The notes beneath the pieces are model-generated. The model did no database searches and had not been told where the DNA came from. It saw only the letters and a program-made list of their open reading frames with translations. Positions 39,825-52,600 of a stretch of DNA of 64,000 nt are shown here, in pieces. The stretch's first letter is position 1. The number at the start of each line of letters is the position of its first letter. Made by a program: the position numbers and the translations under genes. The DNA comes from Armigeres subalbatus (lineage: Eukaryota; Arthropoda; Insecta; Diptera; Culicidae): the NCBI RefSeq assembly GCF_024139115.2, contig NC_085140.1, positions 290,871,293-290,935,292 on the forward strand, in the 5' to 3' direction.

Positions 39825-42670
39825 CGGGTTACTGTCCGACATTCTGGCTACGTGCCCGGCCCATCGCAGTCGTCCGATTTTCGCGGTGTGAACGATGGAT
39901 GGTTCTCCCAACAGCTGATGCAATTTGTGGTTCATTCGCCTCCTCCACGTACCGTCCGCCATCTGCACCCCACCATAGATGGTACGCAGCACTTTCCTTT
40001 CGAAAACTCCAAGTGCGCGTTGGTCCTCCACGAGCATCGTCCAGGTCTCGTGTCCGTACTACCGGTCTAATTAGCGTTTTGTAGATTGTCAGTTTGGTAC
40101 GGCGGCGAACTCTATTCGATCGGAGCGTCTTGCGGAGTCCAAAGTACGTACGATTTCCAGCCACTATGCGTCTCCGAATTTCTCTGCTGGTGTCATTTTC
40201 GGCAGTCACCAGTGAGCCCAAGTACACAAATTCTTCTACCACCTCGATTTCGTCATCACCGATGCAAACTCGCGGTGGGTGGCTCACATTGTCTTCTCTT
40301 GAACCTCTGCCTATCATGTACTCCGTCTTCGACGTGTTGATGACTAGTCCGATCCGCTTAGCTTCCCTCTTCAGTCTGATGTAGGCTTCCTCCATCTTCT
40401 CAAAGTTACGTGCCATAATATCTATGTCGTCGGCGAAACCAAATAGCTGGACGGACTTATTGAAAATTGTACCACTCGTGTTAATCCCTGCTCTTCGTAT
40501 TACCCCTTCCAAAGCGATGTTGAATAGCAAACACGAAAGACCATCACCTTGCCGTAACCCTCTGCGGGTTTCGAAGGGACTCGAGAATGCCCCTGAAACT
40601 CGAACTACGCACATCACCCGATCCATCGTCGCTTTGATCAATCGTGTCAGTTTATCCGGAAAACCGTGTTCGTGCATTAGCTGCCATAGCTGGTCCCGAT
40701 CGATTGTATCATATGCGGCTTTGAAGTCGATGAATAGATGATGTGTGGGCACGTTGAATTCGCGGCATTTCTGCAGTACTTGGCGAATGGCGAACACCTG
40801 GTCCGTGGTAGAGCGTTCGCCCATAAAACCCGCCTGGTACTGCCCCACGAACTCCCTTGCAGTTGGTGCTAGTCGACGGCATAAAATTTGGGAGAGTACC
40901 TTGTAGGCGGCGTTCAGCAATGTGATTGCGCGGTAGTTGCTACAATCCAGCTTATCGCCCTTTTGTAGATGGGACACGACACCTTCCATCCACTCCTGCG
41001 GCAAAACTTCCTCCTCCCAAATCTTGGTAATGACCCAGTGCAGCGCTCTAGCCAGTGCCTCACCACCGTGTTTAAATAGCTCTCCTGGTAGTTGGTCAAC
41101 CCCAGGGGCTTTGTTGTTCTTCAGCCGGCCAATCTCCTCCTGGATTTCCTGGAGATCCGGAGCCGGTAGAATTATGTCCTGCGCGTTCTCCCAGGTCCAT
41201 CACCATTCCGCCATCTTCGTCTGCCACATCGCCATTCAGGTGGTCTTCGTCGATGCTGCCGCCACGCTTTGGATCACCTCACGCTCGTTCGTAAGAAAGG
41301 TTCCCGTTTATGTCCTTACACATATCAGGCTGTGGCACGTGGCCCTTACGTGAACGGTTTAACTTCTCATAGAACTTTCGTGTGTTATTAGCGCGGTACA
41401 GTTGCTCCGTTTCTTCACGGTCTCGATCTTCCTGCTGGCGCTTTTTCCTCCGGAAAATCGAGTTTTGTCTGTTCCGCGCCTGTTTATATCGTGCCTCGTT
41501 CGCCCTCGTGCGGTGTTGCAGCAATCTCGCCCATGCTGCATTCTTCTCTTCCGCTAACTGCTCACATTCGCCGTCATACCAGTCGTTTCTCTGATCCGGG
41601 GGCACCGTGCCTAGTGCAGCGGTTGCGGTGCTACCAATGGCGGATCGAATATCTCTCCAGCCATCTTCAAGAGACGCTGCGCCTAGCTACTCTTCCGTTG
41701 GAAGTGCCACTTCCAGCTGCTGCGCGTATTCTTGGGCTTAGTCTATCGTCTTGTAGCCGCCCAATGTTAAGCCGCGGCGTCCGACTTCGACGCGTGTTGT
41801 ACACCGTCGAGAGTTTTCAAGCGCAGGCATACTGCAACGAGGTAGTGGTCGGATTCAATATTCGCACTGCGGTAAGTGCGGACGTTCGTGATGTCGGAGA
41901 AGAATTTACCGTCGATTAGAACGTGGTCGATTTGGTTCTCCGTTTCTTGGTTAGGTGATCTCCATGTGGCCTTGTGGATATTTTTGCGGGGAAAGAAGGT
42001 GCTTCGGACTACCATTCCGCGGGAGGCTGCGAAGTTTATGCATCGTTGGCCATTGTCATTCGATACGGTGTGCAGACTATCCGGTCCGATGACCGGTCTA
42101 TACATTTCCTCCCTTCCTACATGTGCGTTCATGTCACCGATGACGATTTTAACGTCCCGCAGTGGGCATCCATCGTATGTCTGCTCCAGCTGTGCGTAGA
42201 ACGCTTCTTTCTCGTCGTCGGGTCTCCCTTCGTGTGGGCAGTGCACGTTGATGACGCTATAGTTGAAGACACGGCCTTTAATCCTCAGCTTGCACATCCT
42301 TGCGTTGATTGGCTGCCACCCAATCACGCGTTGGCGCATCTTACTCAGCACTATAAAGCCGGTTCCCAGCTCGTTGGTGGTGCCACAGCTTTGGTAGAAG
42401 GTAGCCGCTCGATGCCCGCTTTTCCACACTTTCTGTCCTGTCCAGCAAATCTCCTGCAGCGCCACGACGTCGAAGTTGCGGGGATGTAATTCATCGTAGA
42501 TCATCCTGTCGCAACCTGCGAAACCTAGCGACTTGCAATTCCATGTTCCAAGCTTCCAATCGTGATCCTGTATTCGTCGCCTAGGTCTTTGCCGATTATA
42601 TCGAGTCGCATTATCTCTTATATTGTTCGTAATGATTGGTTTTCTAGGCGGCTTATTCGGCCTTAGTCTG
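39825..42670 (-). pseudogene. RTE-clade LINE, nearly full endonuclease and RT, 3'-truncated
   Basis: On the minus strand, endonuclease: WKLGTWNCKSL (about 42550), VVALQEICWTGQ (catalytic Glu, 42460), VIGDMNAHVGREE (42130), QIDHVLIDG and ESDHYLVAV (catalytic His, 41850). A linker with EQLAEEKNAAWARLL follows (41570), then RT: SHLQKGDKLDCSNYRAITLL (40970), FIDFKAAYDTIDRDQLW (40735), LRQGDGLSCLLFN (40560), FGFADDIDIM (active site, 40440), VVEEFVYLGSLV (40240), FERKVLRTIYGG (about 39995) and RLRWAGHVARM (about 39880). It ends abruptly at about 39825, before the usual C-terminal tail. It has several frameshifts. This is the same clade as the copy at 3733 and related to JAM1-type elements. Confidence 0.9.
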
Positions 42671-44205
42671 AATAATTAATAATAATAATATTAGAAAAAT
42701 AAAAAGTAGCAATAAAGTGACCTGCTACAGTTGTGGTACATACCTACTTATGTTTATAAAATTTTAAGGAATCTGGAAAGAATAATGATTACAGAACAAT
42801 TATACTTAATAAAACTCCGTGTTGCTCTCCAGAAATCCAAACCGTCGTCCTCAAGGAAGATTGCAGATGTAGGAAGTTGTCAAATTCCGATATCCACCGC
42901 GAATAAAATCCAATAAATTTTGAAAAAATGGTATATTCTTGAATCCTTCTTGAGCTTTCAAATCCAGGTGTTGTAAATGTTCGGAACAAGAAGGACGATG
43001 AAATACTGCACACTCAAATATGCTTAACTTCTAGCTTGCCATTGTAATAATTACTAATTTCTGTACGGGGTATTCGGGATGGAAATATTAACACGTTATG
43101 TTCGGTCTTCAGTTATACAACGAATGAGTCTTTATTCCACCTATTTCTCTGTACAATTCTCAATCTCAATATCGCCTCTCTCTATTTTATTTATCTCTAT
43201 TACTCATTTCTCCAGTACGAAAGGGGATTGTTTGTTACGTCTACTTTCATTAGACCTCTACAGCCAAAAACAAACGAAAAATCTAATCCGCGCAAAAAAG
43301 TAAAAATTTCAGCGCAGAGAAACGACAAAACCACATCCTGCCTCGTCGAATGCTACGATCCTTTTCATCTCTACCCACGTTTGTCTTGTGGACAAAATTA
43401 CAACAAGGTGGCATAATTTATAACTTTTATAATTTATATCAAAATCTGATCAAATCGATTGGAGAAGACACTTATATACCATGAGCCACTTCGGCTTACT
43501 GGCCTAGTATGAATAAATAATAAATAATGCAGAAGATAAGTATTGCTATCAACATTATAGAAATTGAAAAAAGAAGATTGAGGAGTTAAGTGGATGAAGT
43601 TTGTTTTCAGTAACAAGTTTATAATATAAATTGTTTCAATCATATTTGTTGTTAAATATATGGCAATGGTGGTGAAGAAGGCAGGTTATACATTTGGAAC
43701 AAACGAAATAACTGCTCACATTTAGAATCACTTTAAGTTCTCACCAATTTCTAAGTTGCCAATCGCACATAGTTTTTTTGTCTGCTAACCGTGAAGCTAG
43801 AATTGCTTTTTTTCTCTCCGCGTATCTCTATATAATACAAAACGTCTCTGATCTAAACAATTACGAGGGAAAAACAGTTTTTTTACGTGCATCTACTTTT
43901 TATAGTTTGTGTCAATTCTAGAACTAGAAAATTACCTTTATTGAAATGAGGTGCAGAAAATATTATACTGATTGAATCCGTAACTTCAGGTAGCGCTGGA
44001 AAGAAACAATGGAAAATCAATATGTATTAACCGTATTAATGTCGTTACCCTAATTGAACATAAACAATGCATTCTATACTTCATAATGCATATTATGACA
44101 TTGATTCAAACCATATTTCGCAGAATTAAAGCCTTGGCGTGCTCTCCGGATTGGAGCGAACGGCGCGCGTTTATACATTTAACGACAGCAATACGTAACT
44201 TCTAG
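42671..44205. other. Unassigned AT-rich sequence
   Basis: A short AAT tract (42677-42692) abuts the LINE 5' end. Open frames at 42731, 43079 and 43228 are short and show no domain. Confidence 0.4.
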
Positions 44206-44230
44206 NNNNNNNNNNNNNNNNNNNNNNNNN
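44206..44230. other. Assembly gap (25 N)
   Basis: A run of 25 N, a scaffold join of unknown true length. Structure across this point should not be trusted. Confidence 0.99.
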
Positions 44231-45333
44231 ATCAATTGTGCTTCGTTCAGTTACTGTTTGCTTATCGCCGATAGCTAAAGAGGTATCTCTCTACTAGCGA
44301 CACAAGATTTACTCGGCAGGTATTTCGGTCCATGGTCTAAATCCTGTCGTAGGTACTAAAACAAAGGAAAGCAGCGTCCATTTTTTATAATTCCACTGTA
44401 TCAGATTATGGGATGCGTTATAGAACAAAATGTCAAGATCAATTGTTTCAACTACGATGAGATTTGGACAGAACGATAATTCCTGCTACAACCTACTGGA
44501 ATTAACAAAACAGCTTTAGCTTCGAATGATTTTTTACATCTTTTTTTCATGCTGGTCTTTAGATGTTGTCCATCAACTTTTCGAATATTATTGCATGCTT
44601 TGTACATCGTTTAGTATCTCCGATCTCTTGAGCCTTCAGGTTCTTCGACAAATTAATTCCTGTGCAATCTCAGCTGTAATCTGCCAAAAGACGGCTCAAC
44701 TACTCTGTAAAATATTTTAAAGTATTTACTTTGCTGCCTAGAGTTTGTTTGTCCCAAGTCTGGATATTATGGAGTTGAAGCACATCACTTCAAACACAAA
44801 TCTATATCTATGTGTTTCGACAAATTCTAAATATTTCATTATTAGTTGTAAATGCAAAATTGAAATCCAACATGCGTATTTCTAAGACAATCGATAGAGT
44901 TAAAATTATCAGATAACTCTTTTAACGTCTTTATGTTAATCGAATGGGTGTTCATAAAATCTGGATCGAGTCTAGCGATTCAATCCATGCGTCGCTGTGA
45001 ATGCGCGGATTTATGTTCTTTTGGTGTACTACTAAACGGGACCCGCCGTATCAATTAGAATACAGACAAGTCGAATGTGGGTGGGTTCAGTCCGTGAAAG
45101 TGCGCGCTCAGTGCGGATCTATAGGGAGACCTAACCGGGCTGATTCGGCGTGGAGTGTTTGTGTGGGCCCGCTGGCGAACGAAAACGACATCAGTAAACT
45201 TGTTGGCTGACCTTTGCTGGGTGGATTGATTAGATTGCGATAAGAGTTGGGGCTGCGGTATTTTTGGACAGCGTTTACGATTGCATTTAGGTATGATAAA
45301 AAAGATTAAAATATTTGCTTGTTCTTATCAGTT
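44231..45333. other. Unassigned sequence
   Basis: An open frame of 69 codons at 45001-45210 (+) lies in a more GC-rich patch (CGGGACCCGCCG, GGGCCCGCTGGCG). No domain is recognised and no gene is called. Confidence 0.3.
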
Positions 45334-45537
45334 AATTCAGTTAATCTAACGGGAAAGGCTGAACCCAAACAAATTAGTAATGATGATAAAATTTGTACGA
45401 AGTGTGTTGGTGTTCTTAAAAACATCTTTATTCTCATTAACATTCGAATGCTCTTTCGAACGAAAGATGGTGCGCATTGTCATTTATGCCAGCAAAATCA
45501 AATGAAGAAATTATCCAAACGAAACGAATTCGTTTGA
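45334..45537 (+). CDS. Weak candidate exon with paired Cys motifs
   Basis: A pyrimidine-rich TTGCTTGTTCTTATCAG ends in an acceptor-like CAG just before this open frame, which runs to the TGA at 45535-45537. It contains DDKICTKCVGVLKN and, 24 residues on, HCHLCQQNQ: two C-x2-C pairs. The first part recalls the second half of the ZAD zinc-binding domain of insect zinc-finger proteins, but the order and spacing do not match well. It could be a terminal exon, a gene fragment or chance. No upstream partner exon was found. Confidence 0.2.
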   Translation, partial: NSVNLTGKAEPKQISNDDKICTKCVGVLKNIFILINIRMLFRTKDGAHCHLCQQNQMKKLSKRNEFV

Positions 45538-45684
45538 CAGTATCGTCGTCCGTAAACAAGAATAAGGTAGAATATCAGTTCATACTATTCCACTACTGGC
45601 TGATTTGTTCAACATATCTAAATAAATAATTCTGACAGACACGATAATTTTAATTTATAATTCTTTTCTTTAGCACCTCGTATT

Positions 45685-45876
45685 ATGATTCCAGTTGAAA
45701 ATCGAATTTTGAAGTCCCGATTTTATTCGCGTTCAACTTATAGCGCATCATTGCGCAACTGAGTGCACATTGTTCGCAACCAGATGCGCTATACAGCGCA
45801 CCTGGCAGTAATAAAACTTGCGACTAATAGGACAATTGATTGTCGTGAGTTCAAAAATTCGGTTTTGAGCTGCACA
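45685..45876. mobile_element. Diverged relative of the foldback MITE at 17187
   Basis: GATTCCAGTTGAAAATCG at the left and CGGTTTTGAGCTGCA at the right resemble the ends of the element at 17187-17378. The centre has the same GCGCA-rich mirrored blocks (ATAGCGCATCATTGCGCAAC, GATGCGCTATACAGCGCACC). Confidence 0.5.
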
Positions 45877-46756
45877 TATAATATAATTTAAAAAAAGTTT
45901 ACACTAAAGATCACCTTTCATTTGAATTGTAAATACCGTGTAAATAAAAATGGGTGAAACCGACACCTTAAGCTACTTTACAGCTCTCCACTCTTTGAAG
46001 CAATTTTCCGGTATAGAAATTTCATGCAAGCCTAATTTGACCCTTTAAGGATTAGTCCATGAGGTCTCACGACAATATTTCTTGATAGAATTTGATTTCT
46101 GATGAAAACGCGAACAGTCCATTCCCAAGTTGAACCGGCTGAGGTTCGGGTAAGATCGACACAATGTGAGGTGACAAACCGATCTATATTTCAATTTGTA
46201 TTTTTTTTAAAGTTATTTCTAACAACGATTTAAAATTAAAAATCTAAATGACACCCAGTATAGTAAAGAAAGACGTAAGTCCTACGTCAATATGCATGGA
46301 GCCGTGCAGTAATGATAAGAAATGAAAGTGACCAGTTTACAGCTTCATGTTAAAAGGGGTAAAAATGGAACACGAAAGTACAACACTAGAGAACGGATTG
46401 AGTAAAAAACTTAAAAATACGGATATTTTTTAGCGCTTTTGATATTGGACTTGCAGATTATCCTTGATGACTTAATATTACCCCCAAGACCTGTCACGCC
46501 CAAACATGATTATACATAGCGTAATCAATCTCTGACTTGTTATGTTCCCGCTCTTATTACCTCGTTTCCCCAATAATTGAATTACATTATGCGAATTATG
46601 AGTCTAGTAAAACAGAATTTTTTGTGATTCAGAAGGCAGGTGTCAAACATATCCTTATTGATAACTTAATAATTTTGAGCTCATGTGGATGTTTTAATTA
46701 GAAAAGTTAACTATTTTTCCACAACATACAAAATGATACGAATAGAAGTCGAGAAG
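45877..46756. other. Unassigned AT-rich sequence
   Basis: No open frame above background, and no repeat or RNA structure recognised. Confidence 0.4.
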
Positions 46757-46860
46757 TGGAGAAGACGGCCTTACTGTTGAGGTCGAAATACGTATCTGTC
46801 AAAGGCACAATAAAGTAGTGGAATTAAATGGAATAGTACAAACTCGTCTTATGACAAGTA
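46757..46860 (-). repeat. Stand-alone copy of the SINE tail module
   Basis: TTGAGGTCGAAATACGTATC and TAGTACAAACTCGTCTTATG match, on the opposite strand, the 3' part of the SINE at 54230-54480. The tRNA-like head is missing, so this module also exists separately. Confidence 0.75.
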
Positions 46861-48740
46861 AATACAAAATGATGCTACTTTTAGGATACTGGATTCGCCG
46901 TATAGTGGGTTAGCTCGTGGTTCATCCTTCCCCGCTACACACCGTTGAAGTGCATGGGGAAACGTATTATAGTCCGTTACATATATTTAATTGAAAATAT
47001 GGTCAACTGGTCTTCGGAAGGTCCAGGAGGAGGAGGGGAAGGAGGGGGGAGGGCCTTATTTGGTTTATCGAAGCAATTATTGAATTGACCTTTCCAGTCA
47101 AAAATTGTATCACGTTTTATTGTCTCAGTCGATTCTTAGGCTTATTTAAGGGAAACTTTCCGAAAGACCCAATTTTCTGAGACCTCACAGATAACAAATT
47201 TAGGCTGGCATCCGACTATGTAAACATCCGCAACCGTAAATTCAAATGTGTTTTTAATTGGGGAAGGGTTTGGCAATCGTTTAGAGGTGGTGCAAAGATC
47301 ATTGTTATGAAAACGCAGCGCGAATGCGGCTGCATGGAACCGCGAAACAACTCACTTTATGGTTCCTTTCACTCAAATCCGCCTTCGTGGAAGAAGCCAA
47401 AATAGTAAATGCGAAAAATTCGGTTAGTACTTTGCCTTACTCCCGTGTTGAATTTTCACCACTATGAAGTTTCACCAACTCAAATTTATGTTATTTTCAC
47501 TACCGAGACCAAGGTGAAAACAACTCAAATTTGATTCTTCCACGGAACAACACGTTGGTCGATCAGCTCTCTTTGTTTATAATATCAGGGGTGAGAAATT
47601 ACCTAATATTGGAGTAAAAATTTTAACTTCGTACTAGAGTTAGGTTCTTTAAACTTTTTTAGGTATTTTATTTTTTCTGTTTATCATCCGCATTGGCTGC
47701 GTTCGACGGTTGCTAATCAGCTGCATCCGTATGTATTTCCGCAATCTGCTGATTAGATGGCAGTAGTGGGCCAACGTATATCAATTCAAAAGGTTGCACA
47801 GGATTTTCAATAAAATTTGTTCTAGCCTAAATATCTGTTATCTGTGCTCTAACTATTGTCGGCGTAGCACCAACTTAGAATTCGGAAGTCGGGACTTCCG
47901 AACCGAACTTTCTTCCGAAGTTGTATCTGTCAAACTAATTGATGCGTTGTTTAGCGCATCTTTATACGAATCAGCACTCTTCGGTTGGGAAAGTTGCTTG
48001 TATCTGGAGAAAACCAAACTTTGGTATAAAAAGCGTTCTAACTTTATTCCGGATAGACAATATTTAAAAAATCTAAGCCTGAAATACGTTCTGCTCGTGT
48101 GAACCGGCCTGAAAAATTCACCTGATGTTCATTCAATGTCCAGCAAATGTTAGTCCAATCTTGGAAAGCAGCACTTTTACGATTTTAAAAATACTTATAG
48201 GCGTCAAAAATATGGGTTCTTTGGGAAAGTTGACCTTAAATAAAATAAAAAATCGATTGAGACAAACATTTTTATGGGCAGTCTCACTTACGGCAGCAAC
48301 GTCAAATACGGAAATGAATGATTCTAACGATTTGAGCTCGTCATTATATTCCAAATAAATGTTGTGTAACTTAGGCATATTGAGGTGATAATTTTGAAAC
48401 TGCATAGTATGGCTGTAGCAAATTCAAATTTATGCGTATAACAGAAGATTCAAATTTCTCAATTCATTTGGGTATTGAGGCTACGACAGGTCTTGTCTGC
48501 GCTATAATTCCGTCATAGACTCGACGACCAATACACATCCGCATGAAAAGGCTTAGGAGGAACACACAACCCACAATCAATGCAAATCTATCTATAAGCA
48601 GAGTCTGTGGCAATTGCATCAGTGTTTGGTAAACATAGTGGCCAAGCAAAGCGTACTTGAAGATAATCAATTTCAGTGGCAGGTATCTATTCCTGCTCCA
48701 ATCAGCATCGATAGTAAATACCAAGGTTATTGTGGCGAAA
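46861..48740. other. Unassigned; G-rich tract and some open frames
   Basis: A GGAGGAGGAGGGGAAGGAGG-type tract lies at about 47027-47055 and could form a G-quadruplex. CTAATCAGC and GCTGATTAG flank a short loop at 47712-47755. Open frames at 47794-48102 (+), 48133-48405 (-) and 48464-48724 (-) were inspected. The last has one hydrophobic stretch (LIVGCVFLLSLFM), but no family is recognised and none is called. Confidence 0.3.
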
Positions 48741-48749
48741 TCAGAAAAT

Positions 48750-51700
48750 CGTCAATTTTCAGGAAGTTCTGACAATTTACGGAAATTATATTGAATTTCA
48801 AGAATTTCTTTAATTTCCCAAAAATTCTTCAATTTCCTTGGAAAATTCTTTAGTGTCTGGAAAATTCTGCGAATTTGAATTCTTCGATTCCTTGTAAGTC
48901 TTTCGAATTTGAATTCTTTCAATTCCTTCGAATATTCTTTCAATTTCCTTGGAAATTCTTTGAATTTTCTTGGAAATTATTCAATATCGAAATTACTCCG
49001 AATACCTTCAAAATTCTTTCGAATTTCTTGGGAAATCCTTCAATTTCTTGAAATTATTTCAAATTTCTTTGAAATTCTTTCAAATTTCCTTGGGAAATTT
49101 TTTAATTTCCTTGGAAATTCAAATTTCAGGGAATTCTTTCAAATTTCCTTGGAAATTCTTTCGAATTTCCTTGGAAATTGTTTAATTTCTTGAATCCTTG
49201 AAATTCTTAATTCTGGAAATTCTTTAATTCTTGGAAATTCTTCAATTTCCTTGAAATTCTTTCAGTTAGGAATTCTTTCAATTCCTTCAAATTCTTCCAA
49301 TTTCCTTGAAATTCTTCCAATTTCCTTGGAAATTTTTCAATTCTTGAAATTGAATTTCTTGAAATTCAATTTCTTGAGAAATTCTTCCAATTTCTGGAAT
49401 TCTTCCAATCTTGGGAAATTCTTGAATTTCTTGGGAAATTCTTGAATTCTTGGGAAATTCTTCAATTTCGAATTCTTTGAATAATTCCTTGGGAAATTCT
49501 TCCATTCCTTGAGGAAATTCTTGGAATTCTTTTCATTCTCCAAATTTCCTTGGGAAATTCTTCCAATTTCCGCAGGAAATTCTTTTCAATTTCCTTGGAA
49601 ATTCTTTGAATTTCCTTGGGAAATTCTTCGAATTCTTCAGAATTCTTCGAATTTCTTTGGAAATTCTTTCAATTTCTTTGGAAATTCTTCCAATTTCTTA
49701 GGAAATTCTTGAATTTCCTTGAAATTCTTCAATTTCCTTGGGAAATTCTTCCAATTTCCTTGAAATTCTTCGAATTTCCATTGGGAAATTCTTCCGATTT
49801 TCCATTGGAAATTCTTCCGAATTTCTTGGAAATTTTTCCGAATTTCTTGGAGAATTCCTTCGAATTTCCTTGGCATTTTTACCGAATTTCCTTGGAAAAT
49901 TCTCTTGAATTTCCTTGGGAAATTCTTCCGAATTTCCTTGGAAATTCTTCCAATTTCCTTGAGGAAATTCTTCGAATTCCTTGGAAATTCTTCCGAATTC
50001 CTTGAAATTCTTCCAATTCTGGAAAATTCTTCGAATTTCCTTGGGAAATTCTTCCAATTCCTTGGGAAATTCTTGAATTCCTTGGAAATTCTTCCAATTT
50101 CCTTGGAAATTCTTCCGAATTTCATGGAATCTTCCAATTTCCTTGAAATTCTTCCGAATTTCCGGAAATTCTTCCATTCCTTGGAAATTCTTCGATTCCT
50201 TAATCTTCAATTTCCTTGAAATTCTTCCATTCCTTGGGAAATTCTTCCCAATTTCTTGGGAAATTCTTCCAATTTCCTGGGAAATTCTTCAATTCCTTGG
50301 AATTCTTCAATTTCCTGGGAAATTCTGAATTTCTGGGAAATTCTTCCAATTCCTGAAATTCTTCAGAAATTTTCCTTGGGAAATTCTTTCAGATTTCCTT
50401 GGGAAATTCTTTCCAATTCTTGAAATTCTTTCCAATTCCTTGGGAAATTCTTCCGAATTCCTTGGAAATTCTTCCAATTTCCTTGAAATTCTTCCAATTT
50501 CATGGGAAATTCTTCGAATTCCTTGAAATTCTTCCTTCCTTGGGAAATTCTTCCGAATTTCCTTGGAATCTTCGAAATTTCCTTGGGAAATTCTTCCAAT
50601 TCCTTGGGAAATTCTTCCAGATTTCTGGGAAATTCTTGAATTTCCTTGGGAAATTCTTTCCGAACTTCGATTCTTCGATTCTTGGAAATTCTTCCGAATT
50701 TCTGGGAAATTCTTCAGAATTTCAATCTTTCAATTTCCTTGGTCTTTTCCAATTTCCTTGGGAAATTCTTTCAATTTCCTTGGGAAATTCTTTCGAACTC
50801 GTTAAATTCTTCCAATTCCTTGGGAAATTCTTCCGAATTTCCTTGATCAATGAAATTCTTTCCAATTTCCTTGGAAATTCTTTCAATTCCTTGAAATTCT
50901 TTCCGAATTTCCTTGGGAAATCTGAATTTCATGGAAATTCTTGAATTTCTGAAATTCAATTCCTTGGAATTCTTTGAATTTCTTGGGAAATTCTTTCGAA
51001 TTTCCTTGGGAAATTCTTCCAATTTCCTTGAAATTCTTGAATTTCCTTGGGAAATTCTTCGAATTTCCTTGGAAATTCTTTCGAATTTCCTTGGGAAATT
51101 CTTTCGAACTTTGGAAATTCTTCCGAATTCCTTGGAAATTCTTCCGAATTTCCTTGGGAAATTCTTTGAATTTCACGGAAATTCTTCCAATTCTGGAAAT
51201 TCTTCAAATTTCCTTGGGAAATTCTTCGAATTTCCTTGGAAATTCTTCGAATTTCCTTGGGAATTCTTCAAGATTTCCTTGAAATTCTTCCAATTTCCTT
51301 GGAAATTCTTCCGAATTTCCTGATTCTTTCTCATGGAAATTCACTTCTGGAAATTCTTGATTTCCTTGGAAAATTCTTTTTTCGAATTTCCTTGGGAAAT
51401 TCTTTCCAATTTCCTTGGATCTTGAATTTCCTTGGAAATTCTTCCAATTTCCTTGGGAAATTCTTTTTCGAATTTCCTTGAAATTCTTCGAATTTCCTTG
51501 GAAATTCTTCCGAATTCCTTGGAAATTCTTCCGAATTCCTTGGGAAATTCTTCCAATTTCATGGGAAATTCTTCCAATTTCCTTGGGAAATTCTTCGAAT
51601 TTCCTTGAAATTCTTCGAATTTCTTGGGAAATTCTTTGATTTCATGGAAATTCTTCGAATTTCCTTGAGAAATTCTTCGAATCTTTTCTTCGAATTTCGC

Positions 51701-52600
51701 GGGAAATTCTTCGAATTTCCTTGAGGAATCTTCAATTTCCTTGGGAAATTCTTCCGAATTTCCTTGGAAATTCTTCCGAATTTCCTTGGGAAATTCTTCC
51801 GATTCATGGAAATTCTTCCATTTCCTTGGAAATTCTTCCGAATTCTGGAATTATTTTCAAATTTCTGAAATTCTTTCCAATTTCTGAAAATTCTTCGAAT
51901 TTCCTTGGGAAATTCTTTCCAATTTCCTTGAAGTCCAATTCCTTGGAAATTCTTCAATTTCCTTGGGAAATTCTTTCCAATTCCTTGGGAAATTCTTAAT
52001 TTCAGAATTTACTTCCTTGGAAATTCTTTCGATTTCTGGGAAATTCTAATTTCGAGAATTCTTCAATTTCTGAATTCTTCGAATTTCTGGAAATTCTTTG
52101 AATTTCCTTGGGAAATTCTTTCATATCTTGAATTTGGAAATTCTTCAATTCCTTGGAAATTCTTCCAATTTCCTGATAAATTCTTTCGAATTTTCTTTCG
52201 GAAATTCCTTCAAATTTCCTTGAAAAATATCTACGATCTTTCACAGAAAACATCTTCGAATTTTCTTGGGAAAGTCCTTCGAATTACGTTTGGGGCTTTG
52301 TTGCCCGATATTTGTGACCATAACCCTCCATAAATTGTTTCGAATTTGAGAATTCTCTCGAATTTCCTTGGGAATGTTTAAATTTCCTGAAATCTGAATT
52401 TCTCTGCTGTTTCGTATTTCCTGGAAAATTCTTTCAATTTCTTTGGGAATTTTTTCGAATTTCCTGTGAAATTCTTTCGAATTTTAGGATATTCTTTCAA
52501 TTTCCTTGAGAATTTTCTTCAATTTCCGTGGAATATTTCGAACTTCCTTGAAATTCTTTCGAATTTTCTTAGGAAATTCTTTTGAATTTGGTAAATTCCT
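48750..52600. repeat. Long 23-bp minisatellite, CTTCCGAATTTCCTTGGGAAATT
   Basis: About 3.9 kb of tandem units with consensus CTTCCGAATTTCCTTGGGA plus AATT. Each unit contains the palindrome GAATTTCC-TTG-GGAAATTC followed by a TTCC linker. Units in 49500-52150 are regular; 48750-49500 and 52150-52600 are more decayed. Frequent losses of one to five bases alter the period. Long open frames on both strands (rich in F/N/S/L or K/E/N/F) are a by-product and not genes. Confidence 0.95.
52201..52329. repeat. Direct repeat unit 1 at the array edge
   Basis: TCTACGATCTTTCACAGAAA through TTGTGACCATAACCCTCC recurs almost unchanged at 52592-52719, 390 bp on. The segment includes non-minisatellite sequence (ACGTTTGGGGCTTTGTTGCC), so it reflects duplication of the array's edge. 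Confidence 0.9.

Noticed and set aside
1..44270. Similarity between the window start (ATCGGTATGCTTCGTTCC) and the sequence right of the gap (ATCAATTGTGCTTCGTTC)
   Set aside because: Only about 30 bp match with gaps; this is too short to claim a repeat or a misjoin without read data.
48133..48724. Two minus-strand frames (90 and 86 codons) as a chemoreceptor fragment
   Set aside because: One hydrophobic stretch is not enough; no family motif, splice sites or neighbouring exons were found.
48909..51999. Long open frames on both strands (up to 181 codons) across the first minisatellite
   Set aside because: They are 23-bp tandem units read in rotating frames; composition is F/N/S/L or K/E/N/F only, both strands are open, and there are no start or splice signals.
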